Numbered from the stretch's first letter, positions 35,220-43,709 are shown. The stretch is DNA of 64,000 nucleotides from Bryobacteraceae bacterium (GCA_025056865.1 JANWVO010000015.1:1-64000), one strand, 5' to 3'. A program made the numbers and translations. Notes: generated from the letters alone by a model not told the origin.

Positions 35220-36578
35220 ATGTCAGAGAGCCGGAGAGCGTTCCTGGGAGCGATGACCGCAGCCTCCTGGAGCCGCGTGGCCGGCGCCAACGGCCGCGTC
35301 GGCCTCGGCTTCATCGGCTGCGGACTCATCGGGCTGAGGCACATCGAAGACTTCCGCCGGCTTGCCGACGCGCGCATCGCCGCCGTCTGCGACGTCTATG
35401 CGCCGCGCGTCGAGCAGGCGCGCGCCATGTGCAATGGCGACCCGCGCGGCTACGCCGACTTCCGCAGGCTGCTCGAAGACCGCGAGGTCGACGCCGTCGT
35501 CATCTCCACCCCCGACCACTGGCACGCCTTGCAGACCATCATGGCCTGCGCGGCGGGCAAGGACGTCTACGTCGAAAAGCCGATGACGCTGTTCGTCCGC
35601 GAAGGCCGCTGGATGACCAATGCCGCGCGCCGCCACCGGCGCATCGTCTGCGTCGGCACGCAGGGCCGCAGCGGATCGCACATCCCCGAGGCGAAAGCGC
35701 TGATCCAGTCCGGCGCCGTCGGCCGCATCCACTCCGTCCGCTTCAGCGCCTACCGCAACATCATGCCCGGCTTCGGCCGCCCGGCCGACACCGCGCCGCC
35801 GCCGGGCCTGGACTACGACCTTTGGCTCGGCCCCGCGCCCCTGCGGCCCTACAACCCGAACCGCTGCCTCTATCATTTCCGCTGGTTCTGGGACTATTCC
35901 GGCGGCCAGATGACCAACCTCGGCGCGCATGACATCGACCTTGCGCATTACCTGCTCGGCCTGCGCGCTCCGCGCAGCGCATTTTCCGCCGGCGGCCGAT
36001 TCGCCCTTGAAGACAACGGCGAAACACCGGACACGCAGGACGCCATCTGGGAATACGAAGGCCTCATCATGGAAGGCTCTTTTCGCGAAGCCGGCGGCGC
36101 CCGGCGCGCCGCCACGGGCACCGCTTCCAGCTTGGCCGGCGTGCAGTTCGTCGGCACGCAGGGCCAGCTCATCGTCTCCCGCGGAGCCTTCGAGTTCGTG
36201 CCGGATCTCCGCATTGTTCCCGAAAGCGCCATCCCGCCGTGGTCCAATCCCGCCGGGCATCCGCAGGCGGCGAAGAGCGAGCCGCGGCCTTACGGCGAGC
36301 CCCGCTCCGGCAAGGGTCTCTCGCCCGAGCCGATCGACCAGCATGCGCGCCACTTCCTCGACTGCGTGAAGGACCGCCGGCGCCCCGTCTCCGACGTGGA
36401 GGACGGACACGAAGTCTCCGTCGCCTGCCACCTTGCCAACATTTCCATGAAGCTCGGCCGCCGGCTCGCATGGGATCCGGAGAAGGAGGAAGTGATCGGA
36501 GACCGCGAGGCCAACGCAATGCTGGAACGGCCCTACCGCAAGCCCTGGGACGCCGTGCTGAGGAGCCTGCTCGCATGA
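35220..36578 (+). CDS. Exported Gfo/Idh/MocA oxidoreductase
   Basis: A 452-residue oxidoreductase. MSESRRAFLGAMTAASWSRVAGA is a twin-arginine-like signal, consistent with folding around a nicotinamide cofactor before export. LGFIGCGLIGLRHIEDF is the Rossmann loop, DAVVISTPDHWHALQTIMACAAGKDVYVEKPMTLF contains the family EKP motif, and FSGGQMTNLGAHDIDLAHYLLG-type residues follow in the catalytic domain. Members oxidise or reduce sugars, often at C3. The ATG at 35220 was chosen with TAGACT 8 nt upstream. The next gene overlaps its stop (ATGA). Confidence 0.87.
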   Translation: MSESRRAFLGAMTAASWSRVAGANGRVGLGFIGCGLIGLRHIEDFRRLADARIAAVCDVYAPRVEQARAMCNGDPRGYADFRRLLEDREVDAVVISTPDHWHALQTIMACAAGKDVYVEKPMTLFVREGRWMTNAARRHRRIVCVGTQGRSGSHIPEAKALIQSGAVGRIHSVRFSAYRNIMPGFGRPADTAPPPGLDYDLWLGPAPLRPYNPNRCLYHFRWFWDYSGGQMTNLGAHDIDLAHYLLGLRAPRSAFSAGGRFALEDNGETPDTQDAIWEYEGLIMEGSFREAGGARRAATGTASSLAGVQFVGTQGQLIVSRGAFEFVPDLRIVPESAIPPWSNPAGHPQAAKSEPRPYGEPRSGKGLSPEPIDQHARHFLDCVKDRRRPVSDVEDGHEVSVACHLANISMKLGRRLAWDPEKEEVIGDREANAMLERPYRKPWDAVLRSLLA

Positions 36579-37579
36579 ACCGCCGCAGTTTCCTCGCCGT
36601 TGCCGCGGCTGCCGCGCAGGTGCCGCCCGAACCGCGGACGACGCTCGGTGTGTCGCCGGATTCTTTTGCCGTGCGCCGCCCGGCCCGCACGGCGCTCGAA
36701 TTCCTCCAGTTCGCGCATACGCGCGGCTTCGGCGGCGTTCAGGCCGCGCTGCCGCCCGACGCCGGCGCCGGCTACCTGAAAGCGGTCCGGGATTACTGCG
36801 AACGCAACGGTCTCTATTGGGAGCTGCTTGCGCCGCTCCCCGAAGATGACCCCGGCCCCTTCGACCAGGCCGTGCGCCAGGCCAAAGAGGCCGGCGCTCT
36901 CTGCATCCGCTCCGTCTGCCTCGCCGGCCGCCGCTATGAGACGTTCCGGTCGATGGATGAATGGAAGGAGTTTGTCCGCCGCTCCCACCGCCGGCTCGCC
37001 CTCGCCGTTCCCGTCGCGGAAAAGCACCGCCTGCCACTCGGAATTGAAAACCATAAAGACTGGACCGCCGCGGAAATGCCAGAGATTTTTCGCAAATATT
37101 CCAGTGAATACCTCGGCGCCTGCATCGATTTCGGCAACAATCTGGCGCTGCTCGACGAGCCGATGGAGCTGATCACCGCTCTGGCGCCGTGGGTCATCAA
37201 CACGCACGTCAAGGACATGGGCGTGGAGGAGTATTCCGACGGGTTCCTGCTCTCCGAGGTGCCGCTCGGCAAAGGCGTGGTCGGCCTGAAGGCTGCCATC
37301 GCCCTCCTGCGCGCCAGGCGCCCGGGCGTGCGTTTCACCATGGACACGCTGGTGCGCGACCCGCTGAGGATCCCCTGCCTGACGGACCTGTATTGGGCCA
37401 CCTTCGAGCAGCCGGACGCGAGGCGGCTGGCGCGCATCCTCCGGTTCGTGCGCGCGAACCCGCCCCGCGAGCCCTTGCCGCGCGTCTCCGGTCTCTCCCG
37501 CGAGCAGGCCCTCGCGCTCGAGGACCGCATCCTCGACGAGTGCCGCCGTTACGCCGCTACGGAACTCGGACTCGCCTGA
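36575..37579 (+). CDS. Exported sugar phosphate isomerase/epimerase-like TIM barrel
   Basis: A 334-residue xylose-isomerase-like barrel with a twin-arginine-like leader (MNRRSFLAVAAAAAQ). TLGVSPDSFAVRRPART begins the barrel, LPLGIENHKDWTAAEMPEIF and LGACIDFGNNLALLDEP provide the expected Glu and Asp ligands, and WVINTHVKDMGVEEYSDGFLLSEVPLGKGVVGL adds the His. It probably works on the product of the Gfo/Idh/MocA enzyme, whose stop codon overlaps its start. The last 40 residues extend beyond the barrel and are Arg/Glu-rich. Confidence 0.8.
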   Translation: MNRRSFLAVAAAAAQVPPEPRTTLGVSPDSFAVRRPARTALEFLQFAHTRGFGGVQAALPPDAGAGYLKAVRDYCERNGLYWELLAPLPEDDPGPFDQAVRQAKEAGALCIRSVCLAGRRYETFRSMDEWKEFVRRSHRRLALAVPVAEKHRLPLGIENHKDWTAAEMPEIFRKYSSEYLGACIDFGNNLALLDEPMELITALAPWVINTHVKDMGVEEYSDGFLLSEVPLGKGVVGLKAAIALLRARRPGVRFTMDTLVRDPLRIPCLTDLYWATFEQPDARRLARILRFVRANPPREPLPRVSGLSREQALALEDRILDECRRYAATELGLA

Positions 37580-37619
37580 CCGGCCCCGCGATCGCCCGCG
37601 CAGTCCCGCCGCCCGCGTT

Positions 37620-39035
37620 TCATGCCAGCTCGAACGAGTCGCCGCGGGACGGAATCACCGCCTCCAGGCCGTAGCGGTCGCGGATGGCCCGCTGCAACGC
37701 CTGAGCCTGCGCCGGCTCGCCGTGCACGAGGAAAACGCCCTTCAGCGACCGCGCCAGCGGCTTCATCCACTCCAGCAGTTCGCGCTGATCCGCATGGCCT
37801 GAGAGCTCGTTCAGCTTCACCACTTCCGCGCGCAGCCGCACGGGCTCGCCGAAGATAGGCACTTCCGGCCATTTTTCCACGATCTTGCGGCCCAGCGTGT
37901 TCTCGGCCATGAAGCCGGTGATGAGCACCATGTTGCGCGGGTCTTCAATGTTGTTGCGAAGATGGTGCAGGATCCGGCCCGCTTCGCACATGCCGGAGGC
38001 GGAAATGATCAGCGCCGGCCCGCGCAGCTCGTTCAGCGCCTTCGACTCGCTCACGTCGCGCACGTAGCGCAGCATGCGGAATCCGAACGGATCTTCCGCA
38101 TTGCGCAGGAAGCGGCTCGTTTCCTCGTCGAAAAGGTAGGTATGGCGGCGGAAGACTTCGGTGACATCCACGGCCAGCGGGCTGTCGACGAAGACGGGGA
38201 TCTGCGGAATCTGCTTTTCCTGAACCAGCTCGTGCAGCAGCAGGACCAGTTGCTGCGTGCGGCCGACGGCGAAGGCTGGAGCGATGATCTTGCCGCCGCG
38301 GCCCGCCGCGCGCCGCACCGCGTCGGCCAGCTTGGCCTTCACCGCGTCGAGGTCCTTGTGCAGGCGGTCGCCGTAGGTGGACTCCATGATGAGGTAGTCG
38401 GCTTCCGGCAGCGGCTGCGGGTCGCGGATGATCGGCAGATTCGGCCGTCCGACGTCGCCTGAATAGGCCACGCGCAGCTTCCGCCCGTTGCTGCGCACCT
38501 CCAGCAACAGCGAGGTGGAACCGAGCATGTGCCCCGCCTCGAAACCCGTGAAGGTCACGCTATCGGCCACTTCTTTCGGGTCGCCGTCCAGCACGGACAC
38601 GAACTGCTTCAGCGACCGTTCGGCGTCCTCTGTCGAATACAGCGGCTCGACGATCTCGATCTCGTCCTCGACGCCAAGCAGCTTGCGGCGATGCTTGCGC
38701 TTGGCGAGGAAAAGGGCGTCTTTCTCCTGAAGGTGCGCCGAGTCCGGCAGCATCGAGTGGCACAGATCCACGGTGGCCGGCGTGGCGTATACCGGCCCTT
38801 CGAACCCGCTCTTGACCAGCGTCGGAATGTTGCCGGAGTGGTCGATGTGGGCGTGCGACAGCAGCACCGCATCGATGCGCGAGGCGGGGAATGGGAAGTT
38901 GGCGTTGCGCTCCCGGGCCTCCTTGCGGCGGCCCTGATAAAGGCCGCAGTCCAGCAGCAGCCTCGCGCCCCCGGCGCGCACTTCGTGCATCGAGCCGGTC
39001 ACCGTCTGTGCGGCGCCGTGGAAAGTCAGCTTCAT
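37620..39035 (-). CDS. Metallo-beta-lactamase-fold beta-CASP nuclease
   Basis: About 471 residues from MKLTFHGAAQTVTGSMH, with a second ATG directly before. LLDCGLYQGRRKEAR and VLLSHAHIDHSGNIPTLV (HxHxDH zinc motif, about residues 58-65) belong to the beta-lactamase core, as do YSGDVGRP and DYLIMESTYGDR. The beta-CASP insert follows, with IIAPAFAVGRTQQLVLLLHEL, LIISASGMCEAGRILHHL and LNELSGHADQRELLEW. Family members (CPSF73/YSH1-like, bacterial YhfI/RNase J relatives) cut or trim RNA. It is probably cytoplasmic, with RNA as the likely substrate. Confidence 0.87.
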   Translation of the reverse strand: MKLTFHGAAQTVTGSMHEVRAGGARLLLDCGLYQGRRKEARERNANFPFPASRIDAVLLSHAHIDHSGNIPTLVKSGFEGPVYATPATVDLCHSMLPDSAHLQEKDALFLAKRKHRRKLLGVEDEIEIVEPLYSTEDAERSLKQFVSVLDGDPKEVADSVTFTGFEAGHMLGSTSLLLEVRSNGRKLRVAYSGDVGRPNLPIIRDPQPLPEADYLIMESTYGDRLHKDLDAVKAKLADAVRRAAGRGGKIIAPAFAVGRTQQLVLLLHELVQEKQIPQIPVFVDSPLAVDVTEVFRRHTYLFDEETSRFLRNAEDPFGFRMLRYVRDVSESKALNELRGPALIISASGMCEAGRILHHLRNNIEDPRNMVLITGFMAENTLGRKIVEKWPEVPIFGEPVRLRAEVVKLNELSGHADQRELLEWMKPLARSLKGVFLVHGEPAQAQALQRAIRDRYGLEAVIPSRGDSFELA

Positions 39036-39048
39036 CATCGTCAGAATC

Positions 39049-39603
39049 TCACATCCCCCGCCACGCGAGCTTCAGCAGCAGGAATCCGTACACGGCTGCG
39101 AAGCCGTAGAGCGCCCGCTGCTCGCGGTTTCGGAGGTAAAGACGCAGGGAGAACGATCCGGGCTGCGCCCGCGCAGGCAGCGTGGGCAGAAAGGCGCGCA
39201 CGCGCCGCGCGTACTCGTCGAAGCCGGGAAACAATTCCCGCAGATGTTGTTCTTCCTGCTCGACCACGGGGAGATAGACAAGCAGAAAGTACGCTCCGGC
39301 CAGCAGCGCCAGCTCGGCCCGGCCGGCGGCGATCACGCACCCCAGCGCCGCGGTCAGGGAACCCAGATAGAGCGGATTGCGGACGAAGGCATAGGGGCCG
39401 GTCGTGGTGAGCGTCTCGTCCTTGCGCAGGTGCCCCGCGGCCCACGCGCGCAGGGCCAGCCCGAGTAGACAGAACGGCAGGCCCAGCAGCAGCGTGGGCG
39501 GCACCGGGTCGGCCAGCAGGACGAATGCGGCCGCCAGCGCGATGCCGCTCGGAACGCGCCACCGCTGCACCGCATCGGCGTAGCGCTTTGGAAACAGCGG
39601 CAT
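39049..39603 (-). CDS. Isoprenylcysteine carboxyl methyltransferase-like membrane protein
   Basis: A 184-residue integral membrane protein of the ICMT/PEMT family. Hydrophobic segments occupy about residues 18-35, 38-58 and 85-115. GPYAFVRNPLYLGSLTAALG and EQEEQHLRELFPGFDEYARRVRAFLP are the conserved SAM- and lipid-binding motifs. The substrate is not predictable; bacterial homologues methylate isoprenoid or thiol groups, or are uncharacterised. Its ATG overlaps the stop of the upstream heptosyltransferase gene by one base (TGATG), placing it in the LPS unit. Confidence 0.82.
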   Translation of the reverse strand: MPLFPKRYADAVQRWRVPSGIALAAAFVLLADPVPPTLLLGLPFCLLGLALRAWAAGHLRKDETLTTTGPYAFVRNPLYLGSLTAALGCVIAAGRAELALLAGAYFLLVYLPVVEQEEQHLRELFPGFDEYARRVRAFLPTLPARAQPGSFSLRLYLRNREQRALYGFAAVYGFLLLKLAWRGM

Positions 39604-40538
39604 CAGAGCACCTCCCGCAGCGCTTCCAGCACCTGCCGGGGCGTCACGGCTCTCATCGATGCGTCCGGCTCGGTGCCGCGCGCGTAGGATGTCCGCGCGT
39701 CCGGGCTGCGCAACACGCGGATGCGCTGCGAATACGGGCCATTTCTTGCCGGATCCGTGGGGCCGTAGATGGCGACGCCCGGCCGGTCCAGCGCCGCCGC
39801 CAGATGCAGCGGGCCGCTGTCGACTCCCACCACCGCAGCCGCGCGCCGCGTCGCGTCAATCAGCCCGGCGATCGAAGAGACATGCACGCGGGCGCCCTGC
39901 TGCGACAGCGTGCCGGCCTGCGCCGGGCTGACGTTGAAGACCAGCGGAAGGCCGGCTTCCCGTTCCAGCAGCGCTGCGAGCTCGAAGTAATGCCCCAGCG
40001 GCCACTGCTTTGCGCCCCAGCCCGCGAACGGCGAGGCCAGCACGAACGCGCCCTGCGGCAGCTCGCCCTCGGCGCGGCCCTCGGGCAGCGGGAACTGCAC
40101 CACCCTTGCGGCAGCGCCGGCAGCGAGGGCCAGGTCCAGATTGCGGTCGACAACGTGGGCGGCCTCCGTCACCACGCGCTCATCATAAAACAGCGCCGCG
40201 GCAGGCTCGCGCAGCAGATGGCGCTCGAAGCCCCACACGCGCCGCGCCCCGGAAACGCGGGCAAGAATCGCCGATTGCAGCAGCCCCTGAAAATCGATGG
40301 CGGCATCGAATCTCCGCAGCCGCAACGACCGCACCGCAGCGAGCAGCTCGCGCGGGCCCTTGCGGCGGATTTCCAGGATCTCGTCCGCCACGCCGCCGCC
40401 TTCCAGCAGTTCGCGGAACTGCGGCTTCACCGCCCATGAAATGAAAACGCCTCCGCCGGCGCGCAGCGAGGCTGCGCCGGGCATCGCGTGGAGAATGTCT
40501 CCCATCGCGCCGAGCCGGACCACCAGCAGCCGCCTCAT
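39603..40538 (-). CDS. Family 9 glycosyltransferase (heptosyltransferase-like)
   Basis: A 311-residue GT9 enzyme. MRRLLVVRLGAMGDILHAMPGAASLR is the heptosyltransferase I-like N terminus. AIDFQGLLQSAILARVSGARRVWGF, FVLASPFAGWGAKQWPLGHYFELAALL and VVGVDSGPLHLAAALDRPGVAIYGPTDPARNGPY are conserved acceptor and nucleotide-sugar segments. It probably adds a heptose to the LPS inner core on the cytoplasmic side. Its start overlaps the degenerate nucleotidyltransferase gene by 4 bp, and its end overlaps the ICMT-like gene. Confidence 0.85.
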   Translation of the reverse strand: MRRLLVVRLGAMGDILHAMPGAASLRAGGGVFISWAVKPQFRELLEGGGVADEILEIRRKGPRELLAAVRSLRLRRFDAAIDFQGLLQSAILARVSGARRVWGFERHLLREPAAALFYDERVVTEAAHVVDRNLDLALAAGAAARVVQFPLPEGRAEGELPQGAFVLASPFAGWGAKQWPLGHYFELAALLEREAGLPLVFNVSPAQAGTLSQQGARVHVSSIAGLIDATRRAAAVVGVDSGPLHLAAALDRPGVAIYGPTDPARNGPYSQRIRVLRSPDARTSYARGTEPDASMRAVTPRQVLEALREVL

Positions 40539-40915
40539 CCTTCACCTGACGCCCGGTCCTGCGCCGGCTCGCAGCGTTCCGCGGCGCTGCGCACGCGTTC
40601 AAGAAACGCCGCGCGCCAGGCCAGGTGCGGCGCGCGCACATCCACCGCGTCCGGCGGCAGCAGCGACGGATCGAGGACCACGGCGTCCACGCAGCGCAAC
40701 CCCGCCACCAGCTCCGCGCGCGCCTCCTGCGGCAGGATCGCATCCTCGCCGCTGTCGATGCAGACCACCAGCGTGGCCGCATCGCCCTTCATCGCCTCCA
40801 GTTGCGCCGCGTGCGCTGCCAGCAGAGGGTCGAACAGGCCGATCACCGAAACGGCGCCCGCCGGCGCGCGCCAGCCGGCGGCGTTGCGGACGATCTTTCG
40901 GCGCGTGTCCATCAT
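40535..40915 (-). CDS. Degenerate RfaE2/HldE-like nucleotidyltransferase
   Basis: A 126-residue protein resembling the C-terminal cytidylyltransferase-fold domain of HldE/RfaE, which makes ADP-heptose. SVIGLFDPLLAAHAAQLEAMKGD aligns with the GxFDxLHxGHxxxLxxAK nucleotide loop, and ARAELVAGLRCVDAVVLDPSLLPPDAVD aligns with the ERxxxLxxLxxVDxVV segment. The first catalytic His of HxGH is Leu here (LLAAH), and the C-terminal ISSTxI motif is absent, so catalysis is doubtful. It lies between two heptosyltransferase genes with a 4-bp overlap and a 7-bp gap. It may be a structural or regulatory remnant. Confidence 0.6.
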   Translation of the reverse strand: MMDTRRKIVRNAAGWRAPAGAVSVIGLFDPLLAAHAAQLEAMKGDAATLVVCIDSGEDAILPQEARAELVAGLRCVDAVVLDPSLLPPDAVDVRAPHLAWRAAFLERVRSAAERCEPAQDRASGEG

Positions 40916-40922
40916 CCTTCTT

Positions 40923-41951
40923 TTAGCATCCGCGCCTCGCGGATTCCCAGCATTCCACCAGCTCGAGCGCTGCGGCGGCGACGCGGTCCGCCGCGACGCG
41001 CCTCATGCAGCGGTGGTCGATGGGGCATTCGCGCAGCAGGCACGGGCTGCATTCGACCGGCTCGCGGACGATGCGCGTCCAGGAGCCCAGCGGCGCCGTC
41101 GCCTCCGGATCCGTGGAGCCGAACACGGCCACCGTCGGCACGCCAAGCACGGCGGCGATGTGCATCGCCCCGGAGTCGTTGGTCAGAAACACGCGGCACT
41201 GCGCAGCCCGGCGGATGAACTCCGCCAGCGTCGTCTCGCCCGCGCGGTTGCGCGCCGCCACGCCGCGGGCGCGCACGGCTTCAGCCACCTGCTCGCAGAG
41301 TCCCCGCTCGGCGCCGCTGCCGAACACTTCGACTTCCGCTTCGAGACGCGCCGCCACCGTGGCGGCAGCTTCCGCAAAGCGCTCCGGCAGCCACCGCTTG
41401 GCGGATCCGAACGCAGCGCCCGGGCTGACGCCAACCAGCGGCTGCGGATCGTACCCCACTCCTCGCAGGCGCGCATCGGCACGTGCCGGAAGATGCTCGA
41501 TCCACCCGATCCGGCGCAGCAGCTCGAGATAGTAAAAACTCTCGTGCCGCGGAATCTCGCCCCTCCCCGGAACCGGCACGGCATCGGTGAGCAGCAGCCG
41601 CCGCGCGTCGCGCGCATAGCCGATGCGGCGGGGAATGCCGGCGAGCCAGGCGAGCAGCGCCGCATCGAAGGCGTTCTGCAACAGCAGCGCGCAATCGAAG
41701 CCGCGCTGCCGGAGCATCCGCGCCACCCGCAGGCGTTCCTTCAGTCCGCCGATGCCCGGCTTCTTCTCATACAGCAGGATCTCGTCGGCGAAATCGCCGA
41801 AACGGTAGATGTCGGCGACCCACGGCCGGGCAAGAATCGCAATCTGTGCCTGCGGCCAGCGCCTGCGGACCGCTTCGACGGCGGGCAGGCTGAGAATGGC
41901 GTCGCCTACCCAGTTGGTGGCCCGCACCAGGATGCGGCGGAACTGCTCCAC
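40923..41951 (-). CDS. waaF: ADP-heptose:LPS heptosyltransferase II-like
   Basis: A 342-residue GT9 protein starting at the GTG at 41951. RRILVRATNWVGDAILSLPAVEAVRRRWP is the WaaF N-terminal signature, and VGVSPGAAFGSAKRWLPERFAEAA, VFLTNDSGAMHIAAVLGVPTVAVFGSTDPEATAPLG and CLLRECPIDHRCMRRV are family blocks. It transfers the second heptose of the LPS inner core. Reading further upstream would add about 60 residues with no homology. The GTG has TACAGT 6 nt before it. It heads the unit running to the ICMT-like gene. Confidence 0.87.
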   Translation of the reverse strand: MEQFRRILVRATNWVGDAILSLPAVEAVRRRWPQAQIAILARPWVADIYRFGDFADEILLYEKKPGIGGLKERLRVARMLRQRGFDCALLLQNAFDAALLAWLAGIPRRIGYARDARRLLLTDAVPVPGRGEIPRHESFYYLELLRRIGWIEHLPARADARLRGVGYDPQPLVGVSPGAAFGSAKRWLPERFAEAAATVAARLEAEVEVFGSGAERGLCEQVAEAVRARGVAARNRAGETTLAEFIRRAAQCRVFLTNDSGAMHIAAVLGVPTVAVFGSTDPEATAPLGSWTRIVREPVECSPCLLRECPIDHRCMRRVAADRVAAAALELVECWESARRGC

Positions 41952-41957
41952 GATTCC

Positions 41958-41963
41958 ACTGTA
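41958..41963 (-). promoter_or_regulatory. -10-like TACAGT, 6 nt before waaF GTG
   Basis: TACAGT, then GGAATC, then the GTG at 41951 on the minus strand. The 6-nt spacing matches the other short-spaced promoters. Confidence 0.42.
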
Positions 41964-42022
41964 GCGGGCCTGCGCCTGCCGGCGGAGATGGCCGCTTCCG
42001 TTGCGCGGCGCTGGCTGCAAAA

Positions 42023-42047
42023 CCAGAACCCATCCTTTTTGTTCTGG
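42023..42047. other. Inverted repeat CCAGAAC/GTTCTGG
   Basis: A 7-bp perfect inverted repeat with an 11-nt T-rich loop lies in the 250-bp gap between waaF and the divergent metalloprotease gene. It could be a protein-binding site or a weak hairpin; nothing else in this gap is recognisable except the next hairpin. Confidence 0.3.
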
Positions 42048-42161
42048 CCCTGCCCCTTCTCCCGGCCCGCAACCGGAGTGGCACGGAGCCTCGCGCCGGA
42101 AGCCTCCGGCCCCTGCCGGCGCCCTGCGGTCCGGCACGCGGGTGCAGGACCGCGGCCGGCC

Positions 42162-42178
42162 GGCTCACTCGGTGAGCC
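42162..42178 (+). promoter_or_regulatory. Hairpin in probable 5' leader of M48-like gene
   Basis: GGCTCAC-TCG-GTGAGCC is a perfect 7-bp stem with a 3-nt loop, ending 23 nt before the ATG at 42202. It may lie in the 5' untranslated region. Confidence 0.35.
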
Positions 42179-42201
42179 ACTGCCCGGGCGAAAACGTCTG
42201 C

Positions 42202-43671
42202 ATGAGGTTTGTATCTTGCTTGCAGGTTCGTCTCCCTCTTCTTTTTCTTCTTCTGGCGCCGGGCGCGGCTTACGCGCAGCCGCAGCCTGCTTCCGCGCAT
42301 GTCAACCTTTACTTCGCGCAGATCGCCGAAGGCCAGTTCGATGGCGGGCGCTGGCAGACGGCGCTCACTCTTGTCAATTCCAACCCGTACGACGTTGCCG
42401 CCACCATCCGCCTCTACGGCAGCGATGGCAGCGGCCTCAACGTCGACTTCGGCGCCGGCCTTCAGTCCCGGCACTCCGTCCGCGTTCCCGCCAACGGTTC
42501 GGTGACCCTCGCCAGCAAACCCTCTTCGCTGCCAGTGCGCAGCGGCTGGGCGTTCGTCGATGCCAGCGGTCCGCTCATGGGCAGCGCGTCCTTCCGCCTG
42601 TGGCTGGGCGGGCGCGCCGCGCAGGAGGTCACGGCGCCGCCCACCCTGCCGGTCGTCGAGTATGTCTCTTATGCCAACCGCGATCTCGGCGTCGCCGTGG
42701 CCAACCCCAACAACAGGACGCTTCGCGTGCAGGCCTATCTGTACAGGAGCGGCGGGACCGAGCTGGGGCCCTCGCTCATTACGCTCCCGCCATACGGCCA
42801 CACGGCGTTCAATGTGAAAGACCGCTTCCCGCAGGCGGATCTTTCCGATTCCATGCTGCTTCTCACGGCGGCCGATCCGCCGGCCGATGAGTTCCTCGCG
42901 TGGACGATGAATGCCGATCCGGGCGGCACCTTCTCCAGCCTTCCGCCCGGAGGCGTGACCCCGCCCATCTCTCACTGGGACCGCATCTGGAATGTGTATC
43001 TGCGGGTTCTCGGCTCTGCCCGCCACTATGGCTTCCTGACCGGCTCCTCGCCGCGGCTCCTCATCCGCTACGACAGGCAGGTCAACGCCTACGCAAAGGG
43101 CGGATCAGAAATCGGCATCTATATGGGGCTGTCCGAGCTCCTCGGGGACAGCGACAGCGAACTCGCCTTCGTCGTCGGCCATGAGCTCGGCCACATCCTC
43201 CAGCAGCGCGCGGGCGATCTCCGTGTCTGGCATCCTTCCAACGCCGAGTTCGATGCCGACATCTGGGGAGTGCTGTTCGCCATGACCGCAGGCTACGACG
43301 CCTACGCCATCGCCGGCGCGCTTTCCAAGCTGGCGATGGCCACTGGCAGCGCCGGCCTCATGACCCAGATGTTCGAGGACTCGCTGCCGGTGCCCGACGC
43401 CCACCGGTCGTTCAATACGCGGATGGATGTGGCCTACGACTTCCTGACGCTTCTTTGCGCAACCGACGTCGGCAGGCCCTTCTGCCAGGAATACAAGCGC
43501 ATCATGCATCCGCACCTGCCAGACTCGGCGCCCTTGCAGGCAGACGGGCTGGAAAGGCTCGGCTTCCGCAAGCCATCCGAAGCCGCTTCGATGGCTGCGG
43601 CGCTCCGGGCCCGCCTTGCCTCTGCGGAGGAAACGGAGCAGGCGCCGCCCGACAAGCAGGCGCAGCAGTGA
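42202..43671 (+). CDS. Secreted M48-like zinc metalloprotease with N-terminal beta domain
   Basis: A 489-residue protein. Residues 1-30 are a signal peptide ending GAAYAQ. Residues 35-270 form a beta-rich region (VNLYFAQIAEGQFDGGRWQTALTLVNSNPYDVAATIRLY and similar repeats) common in acidobacterial secreted proteins and resembling an immunoglobulin-like or stalk domain. The protease domain has AFVVGHELGHILQQRAGD (HExxH zinc motif, about residue 330) and NAEFDADIWGVLFAM (third ligand Glu), fitting family M48. It is probably periplasmic or surface-exposed and may act in envelope protein turnover. A 12-bp terminator-like hairpin follows. Confidence 0.75.
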   Translation: MRFVSCLQVRLPLLFLLLAPGAAYAQPQPASAHVNLYFAQIAEGQFDGGRWQTALTLVNSNPYDVAATIRLYGSDGSGLNVDFGAGLQSRHSVRVPANGSVTLASKPSSLPVRSGWAFVDASGPLMGSASFRLWLGGRAAQEVTAPPTLPVVEYVSYANRDLGVAVANPNNRTLRVQAYLYRSGGTELGPSLITLPPYGHTAFNVKDRFPQADLSDSMLLLTAADPPADEFLAWTMNADPGGTFSSLPPGGVTPPISHWDRIWNVYLRVLGSARHYGFLTGSSPRLLIRYDRQVNAYAKGGSEIGIYMGLSELLGDSDSELAFVVGHELGHILQQRAGDLRVWHPSNAEFDADIWGVLFAMTAGYDAYAIAGALSKLAMATGSAGLMTQMFEDSLPVPDAHRSFNTRMDVAYDFLTLLCATDVGRPFCQEYKRIMHPHLPDSAPLQADGLERLGFRKPSEAASMAAALRARLASAEETEQAPPDKQAQQ

Positions 43672-43682
43672 AACGCGCGGCT

Positions 43683-43708
43683 CCGGGGCGGGCGCACGCC
43701 CGCCCCGG
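43683..43708. terminator. Bidirectional GC hairpin between convergent genes
   Basis: CCGGGGCGGGCG-CA-CGCCCGCCCCGG is a perfect 12-bp inverted repeat filling the 38-bp gap between the M48-like gene and the convergent dehydratase gene. It lacks a T-tract, but its placement argues for a shared terminator. Confidence 0.6.
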
Positions 43709-43709
43709 T

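Noticed and set aside
41952-42137. N-terminal extension of waaF
   Set aside because: The extra 62 residues are Gly/Pro/Arg-rich, and the GTG at 41951 gives the usual family start with TACAGT 6 nt upstream.
42090-42200. A string AAGCCTCCGGCC upstream of the M48-like gene resembling part of a cyclic-di-GMP-I (GEMM) riboswitch
   Set aside because: The other required elements (ACGCAAAGCC context, AGGGCAAACC and the second helix receptor) are absent, so it is probably chance in GC-rich sequence.
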